NCBI GenBank assembly: GCA_014529385.2
Contig: CM043966.1
Location: forward strand, 44,462,537-44,526,536
Direction: 5' to 3'
DNA: 64,000 bases
Source of the DNA: Adiantum capillus-veneris
Lineage: Eukaryota > Streptophyta > Polypodiopsida > Polypodiales > Pteridaceae
The notes under the pieces are model-generated. The model was not told where the DNA came from, did not search any database, and worked only from the letters and a program-made list of their open reading frames with translations. This document shows, piece after piece, positions 33,097 to 45,014 of the stretch (the first letter of the stretch is position 1; the number at the start of each line of letters is the position of its first letter). The position numbers were made by a program, and so were the translations under genes.

Positions 33097-34079
33097 CTGT
33101 TCATCTTATAAATAGATCTCCTAGCAAGGTTTTGCAAAAGGATTCAGTGGTGGCAGAGATGGTATGGTTAGGCAAAATGCCCTCATACAAGCATCTCAGA
33201 GTCTTTGGCTGTGAGGCATATACTCATGTTCCAAAGGAATTTAGGAACAAACTTGATCCAAAGAGTAGAAAGTGCATCTTTCTAGGCTATGGTAATTCTG
33301 GTGAGATGGGGTACAGACTTGGGGATCCCGAATCCAGAAAGGTTATCCGCAGTAATGATGTTCACTTTAATGAATCCAAATATCATTCTAAACCAGAGAG
33401 GGTTGAGGAGATTAGAAGACTTTTCTTCCAAGAAGATGGACCTGCACGTGCAAGACAAAATATCAGGGCTCAAGAGGAGCAAGGACATGATAGAGTGGAA
33501 CCACAGGTTGTGGCTGAGCCTTAGCCACCTATTTTGTGTAAATCGGGACGGATCTCACGACCTCCTTATCGGTTTGTTCCATCTATGAACTATGTCATGT
33601 TGACTGATTGCAATGAGCCTTCATGTTACAAGGAAGCAGTGCAAATGAAGGACTCCGGGAATTGGCAATTGGCCATGCAGTCAGAGATGACAGCTCTGCA
33701 TAAAAACCAGACATGGAAGCTAGTTAAATTACCAAAGGGCAAAAAGGCTCTACCTTGTAAATGGGTTTACAGGTATAAGATCACCGCTCATGATAGTCAA
33801 CCAAAGTACAAAGCAAGGCTTGTTTCCAAGGGCTTTAAGCAAGAACAAGGCATTGACTTTGATGAAGTCTTCTCTCCGGTGGTCAAGATGACTACATTGA
33901 GATGCTTTCTTGCATTGGTTGCCATATTAGATTTGGTGTTGCACCAAATGGATGTCAAGACAACGTTCTTGTATGGTGATTTAGATGTGGAAATTTACAT
34001 GCAGCAGCTAGAAGGGTTTGTTGAGAAAGGCAAGGAAGATTTGGTATGCCAGTTGTTAAAGAGTCTTTATATGGCTTAA
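33042..34079 (+). pseudogene. Element 3 integrase C-terminus and reverse transcriptase start
   Basis: LPNGFWVEAVSIAVHLINRS and FGCEAYTHVPKEFRNKLDPK end the integrase. A TAG at 33522-33524 interrupts the linker. The same frame then gives LPCKWVYRYKITAHDSQPKY, FDEVFSPVVKMTTLRC and YMQQLEGFVEKGKEDL. It shifts again near 34060. Confidence 0.9.
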
Positions 34080-35158
34080 AACAATCACCGTGGGCATGGT
34101 ACCATAAGTTCCACAAGTTTATGCTTTCTCAAGGCTACAAAAGTAGTGAGTTCAATCACTGTCTATATACAAAGAATGCTAAGGATGGCAATTGGCTGAT
34201 CCTTATTTTGTATGTGGATGAAATTGCTGGCAAGCACTTGGAAGAAATCTCAGCTTTGAAGTCAAAGATGGCAAAATCATTTGACATGAAAGACATGGGT
34301 GAGGCAAGTCATATACTTGGTATGCGCATTGAGAGAGACAGATCAAAGAAGTTGATTTGGTTATCTCAAACAAAGTATATTGACAAGGTTTTGCAACGTT
34401 TCAATATGGAGAAGGGAAAGGCATTGAGTGTTCCATTGCCACCATATGTGAAACTTAGCAAACAAGATTGTCCTGTGTCTGAGGAAGAACAGGCTGAAAT
34501 GGATAAGATTCCATATGCGTCTGTAGTGGTTAGTTTGATGTATGCAATGATTGATACTCGCCCAGACATTGCATTTGCAGTGGGAGTAGTAAGTCGATAC
34601 ATGTCAAACCCAGGCAAGAAACATTGGGAGGCAGTGAAAGGAATATTGAGATACCTGAAAGCTACAAAGAGTATGTGTATATGCTATGGGAGTCAGGAGC
34701 TAAGTGTAAAGGGTTTTACAGACTCAGATTATGCAGGTGACTTAGACAACCAAAGGTCTACGTCAGGGTATGTCTTTACATTGGCTGGTGGAGCAGTATC
34801 ATGACGTTCTAGATTACATGATTGTGTTACTCAGTCTACTACAGAGGCTGAATATATTGCAGCATCAGAGGCATGCAAAGAATCAATTTGGCTTAATCGA
34901 CTAGTAATAGATTTGGGAATCAAAGAAGAGATGCCTGTGTTATATTGTGATAGTCAAAGTGCTATACAATTGGCTCGCAATCCAGTTTATCACTCAAAGA
35001 CAAAGCATGTGGATGTGAAGTATCATTTCATCAGGGAAATGCTCGAGGATAAGCAACTTCAGCTTGTCAAAGTTCACACCACAGAAAATCCTGCTGATCT
35101 ACTTACAAAAGGACTTCCCACAGAGAGCTTTGCGCATTTTTGCAAGCAGTTTGTGTAG
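34046..35158 (+). pseudogene. Element 3 reverse transcriptase core and RNase H
   Basis: The frame carries KESLYGLKQSPWAWYHKF, then LILYVDEIAGKHLEEI where YVDD and two following residues are expected, so the catalytic site is damaged. SYLMY-like text and KGFTDSDYAGDLDNQRSTSG lead to a TGA at 34802-34804 (expected Trp), and the same frame goes on with STTEAEYIAASEACKE, KHVDVKYHFIREM and PADLLTKGLP to 35158. Confidence 0.92.
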
Positions 35159-35252
35159 GGTAGTACATCACTTCTCTACATCTCTTGTATATTAGCTTGT
35201 ATAGTAGCTTCTCTCACACTTAAAGTACCACATTGGACTTTAAGTGGGAGGT

Positions 35253-35444
35253 TGTTGGGGTATAAAGCCCAATGTGGTCGCCCAGGTAAGTGGGCGGGCC
35301 GCCAGGTATGTACACATATTCTTTTGTTAAAACCTAATAAGAACTCACTATGCTCTACACATTACAGTAGAGTGAGTTCACCATATCGTCGTGCTCTTCT
35401 TCTCGCACTCTCTCTCGCATCGCACTTCCGCTCGTACTCCTTCA
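35253..35444 (+). repeat. 3' LTR of element 3, 192 bp
   Basis: Preceded by the purine tract TAAGTGGGAGGT. Copy of 16449-16638. Confidence 0.95.
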
Positions 35445-35449
35445 TTCTT

Positions 35450-35840
35450 TTCACTTCGGCAGCTGACTTCATCTGTCGGAGAGTATTATGCAAAGTTTGT
35501 CACTCTTCGGAGATATGCTCCTAAGATGACCTTGGAACAACAGGTGGCCAGGTTCTGCGAAGGGCTAATCGACCCTTTGAATACTCGGTTGGAATCTCTC
35601 AGGCCGACAACACTATAGGATGCCTTGTTGAGGGCCAAACCTCTAGCTCTTGAAGTACAAAAGGTTAATCAGAACAGGAATAACAGACCAACCAATCAAG
35701 CATATGACCAGCGTCCTATTGTGGCTACCACCACAACCATGGAGTTTCGAGATGTTTGATGCTATGGTTGCGGCAAATATGGACATTACAGATCCAAGTG
35801 CCCCAAGAACACTCAGGAAACCAACGCCAATGCCATACCC
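35450..35840 (+). pseudogene. Element 2 gag second half and zinc knuckle
   Basis: Continues the gag frame cut at 16448: SLRQLTSSVGEYYAKFVTL, EQQVARFCEGLIDPLNTRL, a stop at about 35617, DALLRAKPLALEVQKVNQN and the knuckle CYGCGKYGHYRSKCP (about 35761-35805). Confidence 0.9.
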
Positions 35841-36515
35841 TTGAATACCCATGGGCATGACCAAGCTAATGGAAGAGGAGGACGTGGAAGGATGAACAGA
35901 GGGCGAGGGCGTGGAGCTACCGCTAGAGTGAATGTTGCAGTGGTACAATCAACTGTGGGTGATGAAGCAATGGAGAGAGCAACCCTGCATGCTGCAATTG
36001 ACAACCCCAATGGTTGCGAGCAATACGCAGTCATTCATACGCCAGGATCTCTCAGAGGTGAACAAGTTAACTTCCTTATAGATTGTGGTAGCACTCTTTT
36101 ATTTCTTTCACCCAGATGCATGAGGAAGCTAAAGCTAGATAAGTATCCAACAAGCAAGCTAGTAGTTGAGTTAGCAAACTGCAAGGAAGTAGTATCTCAA
36201 CACTCTACAGGAAAAATCGACTTTGATTTAGGGGGACACCCAACTTCTGCCCAATTTCGAACCCTACCATTAGGATTGTTTGATGGGATACTAGGGATGG
36301 ACTGGCTAAAGCAAAATAGGTCCCATATCCATTGTGCACAAGGGAAATTTACCTTTACAGATAACTTGGGTAATGAAGCCTTTATCCATGGGGAAAATCG
36401 GAGACCTAGGGCTACTCTAGTTAAGGCCAACAGACTCTTGGAGGGACTAAGAAAGGGGCAACAAATTTATGCGGTAAAGCTCAACAAGGTGGACCAATCA
36501 AATACCTCACTTTGA
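35841..36515 (+). pseudogene. Element 2 protease
   Basis: After an RG-rich stretch the frame reads TLHAAIDNPNGCEQYAVIHT, FLIDCGSTLLFLSPRCM (DCG for D(S/T)G) and LGLFDGILGMDWLKQNRSHI, the order of a gypsy protease. It ends at a TGA at 36513-36515. Confidence 0.85.
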
Positions 36516-36524
36516 CCAAACTGG

Positions 36525-37382
36525 TTGAGGGAGTATGATGATGTATTCCCTGCAGACCTTACGAATCTTCCGCCACATAGAGAGGTAGATCATGAGATTG
36601 AGACTATCCTTGGATGTGAACCTATCTCAAAAAGACCTTATAAAATGTCACTTTCAGAGGCCATCGAACTCAAGGAACAACATAGGCAACTCATTGAGCA
36701 AGGATTCATTTGATCGAGTACTTCTCCTTGGGGTGCACCAGTTCTTTTTCAGAAGAAGAAGGATGGAACCTTAAGACTATGCATAGATTACCGTGGACTG
36801 AACCAGGTAACTGTCAAGAACAAGTATCCAATTCCAAGGATCGACGAACTCTTGGACAGACTCCACGGCGCCAAAATATTTACAAAGATATATCTAAGGT
36901 CAGGATATTACCAAATCAGGATCAAGGAATCAGATATTTCAAAGACGGCTTTCAACACTAGGTATGGACACTACGAATTCACAGTTATGTCTTTTGGTCT
37001 AACAAATGCTCCTGCAAGCTTCAATCGACTGATGCAAGATATTTTCAGACCTTACCTGGATGATTTTGTCTTGGTTTTCTTTGATGACATTATGGTCTAT
37101 TCTAAGAACGAGGCAGATCACGAAGAACATGTTCGCAAAGTACTTGATCTTCTTCGGGAACACCAACTTTACGCTAAAGAGAGCAAGTGCACCTTTTTCT
37201 CACCAAAGGTCAATTATCTTGGATTTGTCATATCGGCTGAAGGGATTTCAGTGGACAAAGACAAAGTCAAGGACATCGTTGATTGGCCTCAACCATCCAC
37301 CGTCAGCGAAGTAAGAGGATATCTTGGAATAACGGGATGGTACAGGATTTTTGTCATTATACATGTATTGCTGCACCTTTGA
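36525..37382 (+). pseudogene. Element 2 reverse transcriptase
   Basis: One frame with a TGA at 36711-36713 (expected Arg, CGA to TGA): [77 protein letters not shown] and catalytic [12 protein letters not shown]. It ends with the connection text [13 protein letters not shown], then shifts frame. Confidence 0.95.
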
Positions 37383-37914
37383 CGGAACTCCTGAAGAAAG
37401 TAATGAGGATCGAATGGAAGACTGAGCACGAGTCTAGATTTTCTAAGCTAAAATAATTCTTGGTCTCAGCCCCTATTTTAAAGCTTCCAGACTTCAGTAA
37501 AGAATTTGAAGTAGCGACAGATGCTAGCAAATTTTCTCTAGGCGGAGTTCTTACTCAAGAAGGAAGACCGGTGGCATATACTTCGCCAAAGTTGAGGGAT
37601 CATGAGAAGAATTATCCTAATCATGATCTGGAACTTTTAGTGGTTATACATGCGCTGAAGTTATGGAGACATTATCTTCTCGGACGCAAGTTTCATTGGT
37701 TACAGACCACAAGAGCTTAAAATGGATTTTTACTCAACCTATTCTCAATATGTGACAACGGCGATGGATAGAGCTATTACAGGAATATGACCTTGACATA
37801 AAGTATAGACCAGGGAAGAAAAATGCAGTTGCAGATGGTCTTAGCCGAAAATCCTTTCTCGGAGCTATCTCTATTCCAAATAACCCTATCTGGGATAGAA
37901 TCAAAGAAGCGCCC
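37383..37914 (+). pseudogene. Element 2 RNase H
   Basis: FEVATDASKFSLGGVLTQEG, KLRDHEKNYPNHDLELLVV and HALKLWRHYLLG are the RNase H region; a frameshift near 37700 moves the frame to the part ending YRPGKKNAVADGLSRK. Confidence 0.9.
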
Positions 37915-39318
37915 TTGGTAGATCTAGAGTACCAACGTATAGTATCATTAGTGCAGCAGAATAAGATGCCTGAAGCTAAAGAATACTTTCTTATGGGAGG
38001 GTGTCTTTACTACAGACATAGACTCTGTGTACCCAGAGACCCAGCTCTAAATAAGGATATTCTGTATGAAGCACACGATAGCCCTACATCTGGACATCCA
38101 GGCTATGCTAAGACTCTTCATACTGTTAGGAGGAGTTATTTTTAGTCTGGAATTAAAGGAGACATACTTCGCTACGTGAGGCAATGTCTTTCCTGTGAGC
38201 GGATAAAGGCCAAAAGAATCAAGTTACCAGGGCAACTTCAACCTCTTGACATACCCCACATGAAATGGGAATGCATCAGTATGGACTTTGTTACAGGATT
38301 ACCTTCTACAGGAGGTTATGATTCTATTTTCGTGGTTGTTGATATGCTCACAAAAGTGGCTCATCTAATACCCGTAAAGACAACCTTTACTGCTTCAAAT
38401 ATTAGCCGGGTATTCATCAAGGAGACTTTTAGGCTACATGGTCTACCCAAGCGTATCGTCAGTGATAGAGATGCCAAGTTTACATCAAAATTTTGGACTT
38501 CTCTTTTCTAATCTATTGGGTCACAATTAGCCTTCAGTACAGCATACCATCCGCAGACAGATGGGCAAACTGAAAGGGTTAATCAAGTCATTGAGGACAT
38601 TCTCAGAGCCTATTGTTCGCAAGAACCAAAGAAGTGGTTACAATGTCTACCTTTGGTGGAGTATGCTTATAATTCTTCCGAACACAGAAGCGTTGGAATG
38701 TCACCCTTCAAAGCTCTTTATGGACAGGACTGTTTGGCACCATTGAACTTCTTAGATCCAACCATCAGGGTAGAAGCCTCTAGGAAGATGTTAGAAGATA
38801 TGGAAGCTCAGACTAGAGCTATTAGCCAAAACATTCAGGCCTCTCAGGATAGACAAAAGTACTATGCAAATAAGAACCGTTCAGAAAGAACTTTCAAAGA
38901 AGAGGATAACGTTTTTCTGCGAGTCCGACCAAAGAAAAGCAACTTATCACTAGGCAGATATAAGAAGCTAAGCCCAAGGTATTGTGGACCATTAGATATC
39001 GTTAAGGTTGTGAGTGACAAGGCCTACAAGTTAAAGCTACCCTCAAACTTGAAGGTTCATGATGTGTTCCACGTCAGCTTACTCAAACCCTATATTCCTA
39101 ATCTTGATCAATTCTTGGACTCAGATCAGATAGTCATGCCAGCACAAGGAGTTCTCGAGCTCCAACCTGACTATGTACTTGAAACAAGGGAAAGGAAGTT
39201 ACACAACAGAACTATCCCGGAGCATCTAGTAAAGTGGAAGGATTACCCTGAAGAAGATGCAACTTGGGAGGACGAACCAACGCTCTTAAAAGATTACCCA
39301 AACACATTCTTGAAATGA
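37915..39318 (+). pseudogene. Element 2 integrase with C-terminal chromodomain
   Basis: One frame with stops at 38143-38145 and 38509-38511. The zinc part has HDSPTSGHPGYAKTLH and CLSCERIK. The catalytic core has MDFVTGLPSTGG, RIVSDRDAKFTSKF and PQTDGQTERVNQV (D, D, E kept). Then come PRYCGPLDIVKVVSDKAYK (GPY/F-like) and HDVFHVSLLKPY. The end VKWKDYPEEDATWEDE is a chromodomain, which marks the element as a chromovirus; such domains can direct insertion to marked chromatin. Confidence 0.95.
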
Positions 39319-39349
39319 GGACATCTCAAATTCTTCACGTTGGGGAGGT

Positions 39350-40016
39350 TGTAAGGTCTCTGACCCAACCCAAAAAAAGCACCATTGTACCATGAAATGA
39401 ACATAATGGAAAAAGTTACAATTTTTAGCAGTTTTCCGAATTCTGTCAGTGCCATGATGTTTAGAATATTTTAAAGCTTCGAAATGTGAATTGAAATAAT
39501 GTTTGTAAAAAAATTTCCAAAAATAGAAAGTTTCTGGTCACCCGACCCGTTCAGTCTTGACCGTCTCGAAAAACTTCACCCGTATCCCGAATTTGAAAAA
39601 ATGCATTTTCGGACCCCAAGGGCTGCTAAATATGGCAGGTACTCGGACCAGCACGCCTTAGTTAGGGCTTGGTATAGCAATTTTCGGCATCAAATTCCGA
39701 CTCGTATGACCCGTTTTAGCCTAAAACCAAATTTTCCAAAAATTGTCCGGGGAGGCACCCAGGCTCAAGGCTGTGTGGGAGCAGGTTCCAGGCCACTGTG
39801 AGCCAGCTTTAGTAGCTAGGGGGCGCCCTCTTGCCTTGTAGGAGTTGCAGGAGAGTTTCCATGCTAGAGAGTGGGTGTGAGAGCCAGTTAAACTAACCAA
39901 CTGGACACTTGGTGGGTAGGCAACTAGAATTGCCAATGCATTAACTGAGTGCTCACTCAGATTCTTATAGCAACCCATATCGATTTTCAACCTTGAGGAG
40001 CCTATTTAAAGGTGTG

Positions 40017-40057
<41 letters not shown>

Positions 40058-42128
40058 ACACACCTTGGGAAGGTGCTGCCGGCACACACACAGTTTTTGA
40101 AGGAGAAGCAAGGACGAAGGTGCTGCCGAATTCTCATATTGAGAACTCATTTGGATCAGAAAATCAAGAGGATTCTCAGCCCCTAATCACGGTAATCATG
40201 GTTTAATTTCTGCTCTTCTTAATTCTCTTCATTATGCTCCAAATTCCTCGTCTACTATGCTTAATCCTAGCTATAATTCCCAATAGTTGTCCTCTAAGTT
40301 TACATAGCTATACTCCATTACATAATCATCATCCAATTATCTAATTTATGCAGCCATTCATCACTCTTAAATCAATGATTAATACATGGTTAGGAGAGAT
40401 TCTTTCTAGGCAGCATAGTTAATAAATTGTCAGCCGCCGCCAGTAATAATGTAGATTTGATGAAATTCACCCTTTTACCACTCAATAGTAATGTAATTAA
40501 GTTAGATTCAATTTTTCTCACACATTTAAATGTGATTAAGGCAAAATTAATCCGTCATTAGGCCACTAAGAAGAAAATTTCCTAACACCTATGCATGCGG
40601 TAACTCTGCATCTTTCTTATTACACTAGTGAAGTGATTGAGCTTGTTTAATCCATCTCTCTTGTAAACTAATTAGTAAAATTTTGAAATTCCTTAATCAT
40701 GTAAGCCAAGTAATTAACTTTAGAGCCGGTTCCCATAGGATAAGTAAAGTATTACCCATAAAATTGCTAGGTCTCGAAGAAAAAATCTAAACCCTTGCAT
40801 AAGAAGGACCCTTCAATGATTCTAATCTGCCATTTGGTTTGTTATGATGCTCTCGGACCTTATCTCTTTTTCTTCAAGTTTATCATTTAAAGTAGTGAGT
40901 ATAAAATGGCACCGGTTAAGAGAACTCGCTTCGGTGGTGCCCACGACCGCGAGGCGGGAACGAGCAATGTAAATGGAAAGGGAAAATCTCCCATGGACGA
41001 ACAAGCACCGGCTATCTCATGAGCCATTGACGAAGAAATGGAAGAGGTAGGTCACAATTTTATTCAGTTGTTTAATTAACATTGCATACGTTTAGCTAGG
41101 AAAGAACATATCCCCAAACATGTTGGAGAAATCCTACGGAAATCTTGGCATTGAATTCATTTGTACATTAAAGTTTGAAGTAGGAAAAAATAATCGATGG
41201 ATATACTGTTTGCAATAGGAAAGAATGTCTGTTAGGGAATATTTAGCTCGACCTCTTCATTCTATTCCCAATGTTGAATTAGTCATGATCCCCCTACAGA
41301 TAACAGGGGGCAGAGTTCCTCGTTAAGGGCTCTTGAATCCACAACTTTCTTTCTATGCGGTGGATACCCACGACTTGCTTTCTATGCGGTGGGAACCCAC
41401 GTCCTGCTTTCTATGTAGTGGGAGTGTCCCTGTCGTGCTTTCTATGCGGTGGACATACCTAGTTTTATGGGCAGCTAGGCGACAACGGGAGGAGTAAACT
41501 CTTGCTGGAGGGGGGATGTTGTACCTCGAGAACATTGGAATTTTAATGAATAAGTTTGAGTAGAATTTTTACTAGAATACTGTCTTGGTGCCGCTTTGCA
41601 ATACTGATTGAAGGGCTGTCTTAATGAACATTGTGATTCGGAATTTAATCAAGGAATGTTTATGTTGAACAATCATTGTGGTAGTAATTAGGACACACAA
41701 GGAAGTGTGAGTCTCGGGGTGGAAAGTGGGGGCTTTGCTCAGGTTGCCAACGCCTATGAGAAGGGTGGTCCCGATTGGTCGGGAACTCTCCGTCCCCATA
41801 CTGTTTAAATCGATACTAGTAATACTCATTGCCCCTAGAGCGGCGAAGTCTCAAGTGTACGTGCCTCTGAAACATGGGGAAAAAGGCATTCGATGTTTCT
41901 CTCCTCTTGGAAGGTGGGTCTTAGGATCACTAGATAGGTTAAGTACGGTTCCCCTACGAGGTAGAGCTAGATCTCATTTCTAGGAGGCTCAAACTCGACT
42001 CACTTTGTGATGAGAGATCGTCCGCTAGTTGAACTCTGAACCACTTTGTTTGCTTCCGTTATAAATCTAGTGGCCACCAGGTTCACCATCAGATCTGCCG
42101 TTTGATACGGTGGGGTGGGTACCTCACA
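39350..42128 (+). repeat. 3' LTR of element 2, 2779 bp
   Basis: Starts after the tract ACGTTGGGGAGGT and ends CCTCACA before attta. The copy of the LTR exon at 40906 carries a TGA. Confidence 0.95.
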
Positions 42129-42255
42129 ATTTAGGTCACATTATCTCTCAACAAGATGGCATCCAAATGGATCCATCAAAGTTAGAGGTAATAAAAGGAT
42201 GGCCTAAACCAAGGAATCTTCATGAGTTAAGAAGCTTTATAGGTATGTGCGCATA
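42129..42255 (+). pseudogene. Element 1 reverse transcriptase, continued
   Basis: After the second attta the frame resumes: GHIISQQDGIQMDPSKLEV, KGWPKPRNLHELRSFIGM, CAY. It then stops dead at the octamer TGCGCATA (42248-42255), the target duplication of the DNA transposon. The next residues, YRHFIEKFSLIAGPLHDL, are read on the minus strand from 47043 down. Confidence 0.92.
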
Positions 42256-42297
42256 TGGGTGCAATTTTTGGGCGAGCAATTTCTGGCGAGCACTTTT
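42256..42297 (+). repeat. Left terminal inverted repeat of the Mutator-like element
   Basis: Begins TGGGTGCAATTTTTGGGCG. It matches the repeat at 47044-47085 at 34 of 42 positions, and each copy is next to the same octamer TGCGCATA (in reverse at 47036-47043). A terminal inverted repeat with an 8-bp target duplication is expected for Mutator-like or hAT elements. Confidence 0.8.
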
Positions 42298-42340
42298 GAA
42301 GAATCGGGCGAGCGGATTCCCAAAAGAAGGGACAATCTAC

Positions 42341-42397
<57 letters not shown>

Positions 42398-42836
42398 ACT
42401 AAAATTTGATTGTCGTTTCACGACCAACTTACATTCAAACAAAAAACACCATGGATTCATTCAATACACTATTATTAAGAGAAATAGAAGTTCCTTACAC
42501 ACAGTTATGGTCTATTTCATATAATGAAAAGCCTTTTTTTTACAATCAAAAGTCAAAAGATTTCTACTCTACATAGGGTATGTGTATCAGTTTAAATATG
42601 CCCGTTAGGCAAAAGGTAAATTTGAGGGGGATTTTACTCCTCAATGCAAATTCTACTTTTAAAGATATGGTTGGATTATTTTTTCGAGGGGTTTTTCTCA
42701 AGACCAATAATGATATTATTTTAATAAATTGTGTAATTTTCTATTTTAGAATTTAAGAAAATACTCTAAAGAGGCTCTCCTATACTCTTTTATAAATATA
42801 CGTGTATGTGTGTGTGTATTTATATATATTTATAAA

Positions 42837-42875
<39 letters not shown>

Positions 42876-43069
42876 GAGAAGAAGAAGAAGAAGAATTCTA
42901 CCTGCATTAGACTTGGGACCCTAAATATGTTCCTTAAAAGGGAATTTGGATAACCAATCTATGATATTGAGGTAATAAAAATGAATTTTTAACTGCTCTC
43001 CCTCTCTCTCTCTAAAGGAGAAGAGGATTATTTGTATTACTTGAAAAATCTCTACAAATTTTGTCAGCG
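42298..43069. other. Left piece of the Mutator-like element, no intact gene
   Basis: Contains a CT microsatellite (42344-42396), AT-rich sequence, a CA microsatellite (42840-42872) and a stretch at 42891-42965 that matches 53706-53782 (the LPPIDLGPEYVP coding text) at roughly 80%. It ends directly against the inverted LTR of element 1. Confidence 0.6.
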
Positions 43070-43436
43070 TGTAACATTTAATAGTCTAGTAACTTGTGTG
43101 TAGCGGAAAATAGCATGAACATAGTGAGCATTGCATTAGAATAGATTCCTAATGAGAATATCAAGAATGCTTGGGTGGAGAGAGCAACAAAAAGTATAAC
43201 ACCTAGTTAGATAGCATGGACAATACTTCAAAAGAGAGAGAAATTAAGCGATTGACAACAGTTGAGGACCGGATTTGCATGGAGCCGGTCCCCCCTCCAA
43301 AAGTCTTTGTATTATGGTTTCTCCCATCAAGAGAGACATTTTACAATACAATTCTTTGTGTTCCTTAAATACTAGTTAGTGCAATGAAGATGGAAACTTC
43401 ATGCATGAAGCAAAACACTTATCAAACACAACATCA
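43070..43436 (-). repeat. 3' LTR of element 1, inverted
   Basis: Reverse complement of the LTR at 9298-9667. In element orientation it is preceded by GTGAGGGAAT, a weak polypurine tract. Confidence 0.92.
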
Positions 43437-45014
43437 ATTCCCTCACGGTCTCACACCCAAGACCTCACACACCTTTGAACATGGTGAGAGTTAGCAGGGT
43501 ATGAGAGTAGATTGAGAGGAAGAAGGAGTATTCTTACGAGAAAGATGTACATCTCCTCACATAATCACTCATATTAGCATAGCTTAGCTTAGTAATTAGC
43601 ATAGTAGAGGAGAAGAGCATGAATTGAAGCTTGGCTCTTGGTTGGATTTGCATCACAAAGCCAAGAGTTGTTGGTGTAGGCCTCCCTTCTCAAAAGCTTG
43701 GAGTAGGTGGTAAGATTTCCATTAAATCTTGAGAAGGAGAGAGAGTCTTCTTTGCTTCACACATGAGATTCTGTGAGTGTGTGTGATAATACCTTGCAAA
43801 AATCAGCCCCCTCTCTCTCTTGGTCGACCCCCCTTGCTCATGCTACAGCCCTATTGGACCTCCCCAGGCCTAGCCAATGGAGATTAAGCAGCATAAGTGA
43901 TATCCTTCTGACATGTGTCCCCCTTTCCCCTTTTGTGAGAGCTTTAGGTAATTATTTGATTCAACTAAACTCTCATTGGACCCCTTTGCCTCCTGGCCAA
44001 TAGGAATCAGGCAAGCCATTGGGCTGCTGAATGCTCATTGGACCCCTTGGGAGACTATCCAATAGTCTTCTAGAGAGCTCAATTTTTATTTGTTCTTCTT
44101 ATTAAGTGTTTTTAAATTAATTGCACTAGATTTACTCTAGCTTAATTCTCATCAGTCCACCTCCAAGGTCATCCAATAGGAATTGAGTACACCTTGTGGG
44201 CATCTGGGCTAGGGAGCTGACATGTGTCCCTCATTCCCTTTGTGTCAAGGGAGCTTGTGTGTGTGTGTGTGTGTGTGTGTGAGTTTCTCTCTCATCTCCT
44301 ACTTCTAGGGCTCGCCCCCTCCTATGTAGGTATGGTTGAAGACTTTTGGGACACACACAAAGCATCCAAATTTCCTAAGCTTTGACCTTTGGACACAACC
44401 TTTGAATTTTTTAACCTTAGCATTTTGGAAGTCGTAAAAGGCTGAAGCTTAGGGTCTCTTAAGCCCATTGTTGCACATTGCTCTTTTGCAGATGGCCCCC
44501 CCTTTGGATCCCTATTTTCCCTCCTTTGGATCCCTACTATGGCCGGTCTTCTATCTTAACCAATATTCTAGCTTTTTCTCCCCTGGCACTTCCCTATATT
44601 AAATGATCAGCTTAACATGAGAAAATCATTTAGGAGAATTAGATATTGACTATTATGACATTACCTCTCTCTTGAAATCATAGTCTTCCTCGACTATGGG
44701 GTAGATAAGATAAATCATATTTATTAGTCCTTTTCCTAGCGGGTAGAGGATCCCTATGTTACCCTACGACATCTTTCCAAAAATGGATGACTAGTCCATT
44801 TGGCGCTTGAGAGCCGAAGCTGCCACAAGCAGGTCTACACATTAGTCCTATCAATCTTCCATAGTAGAGTGACAAGCTCTACTTGGTATTTGGGAGGCGT
44901 TGTCTCCGCAAACTTGATCTAAGCATGGATACTACTTCATTTTTGTGCACAATAAAGAAAAAGAGAGCCTTATAAGACAAAAACTTTGTTCATTTTTAAC
45001 ATTTGTACATTTGC
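43437..45014 (-). other. Element 1 3' untranslated region with ATTGG...CCAAT repeats
   Basis: No gene is seen between the integrase stop and the LTR. Four imperfect units pair ATTGGACC (or its remnant) with a downstream CCAATAGGA at 43853-43878, 43975-43993, 44035-44053 and 44155-44180. A short GT tract lies at 44258-44281. Confidence 0.6.

Larger units (their letters stand above)
16449..35444 (+). mobile_element. Element 3, Ty1/copia retrotransposon with nested insertion
   Basis: LTRs 16449-16638 and 35253-35444 begin TGTTGGGG and end TTCA, flanked by the perfect duplication ttctt (16444-16448, 35445-35449). Coding order gag, protease, integrase, reverse transcriptase, RNase H (31186-35158) is copia type. 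Element 4 is inserted in the long 5' leader. Without it the element is about 5.5 kb. Confidence 0.95.
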
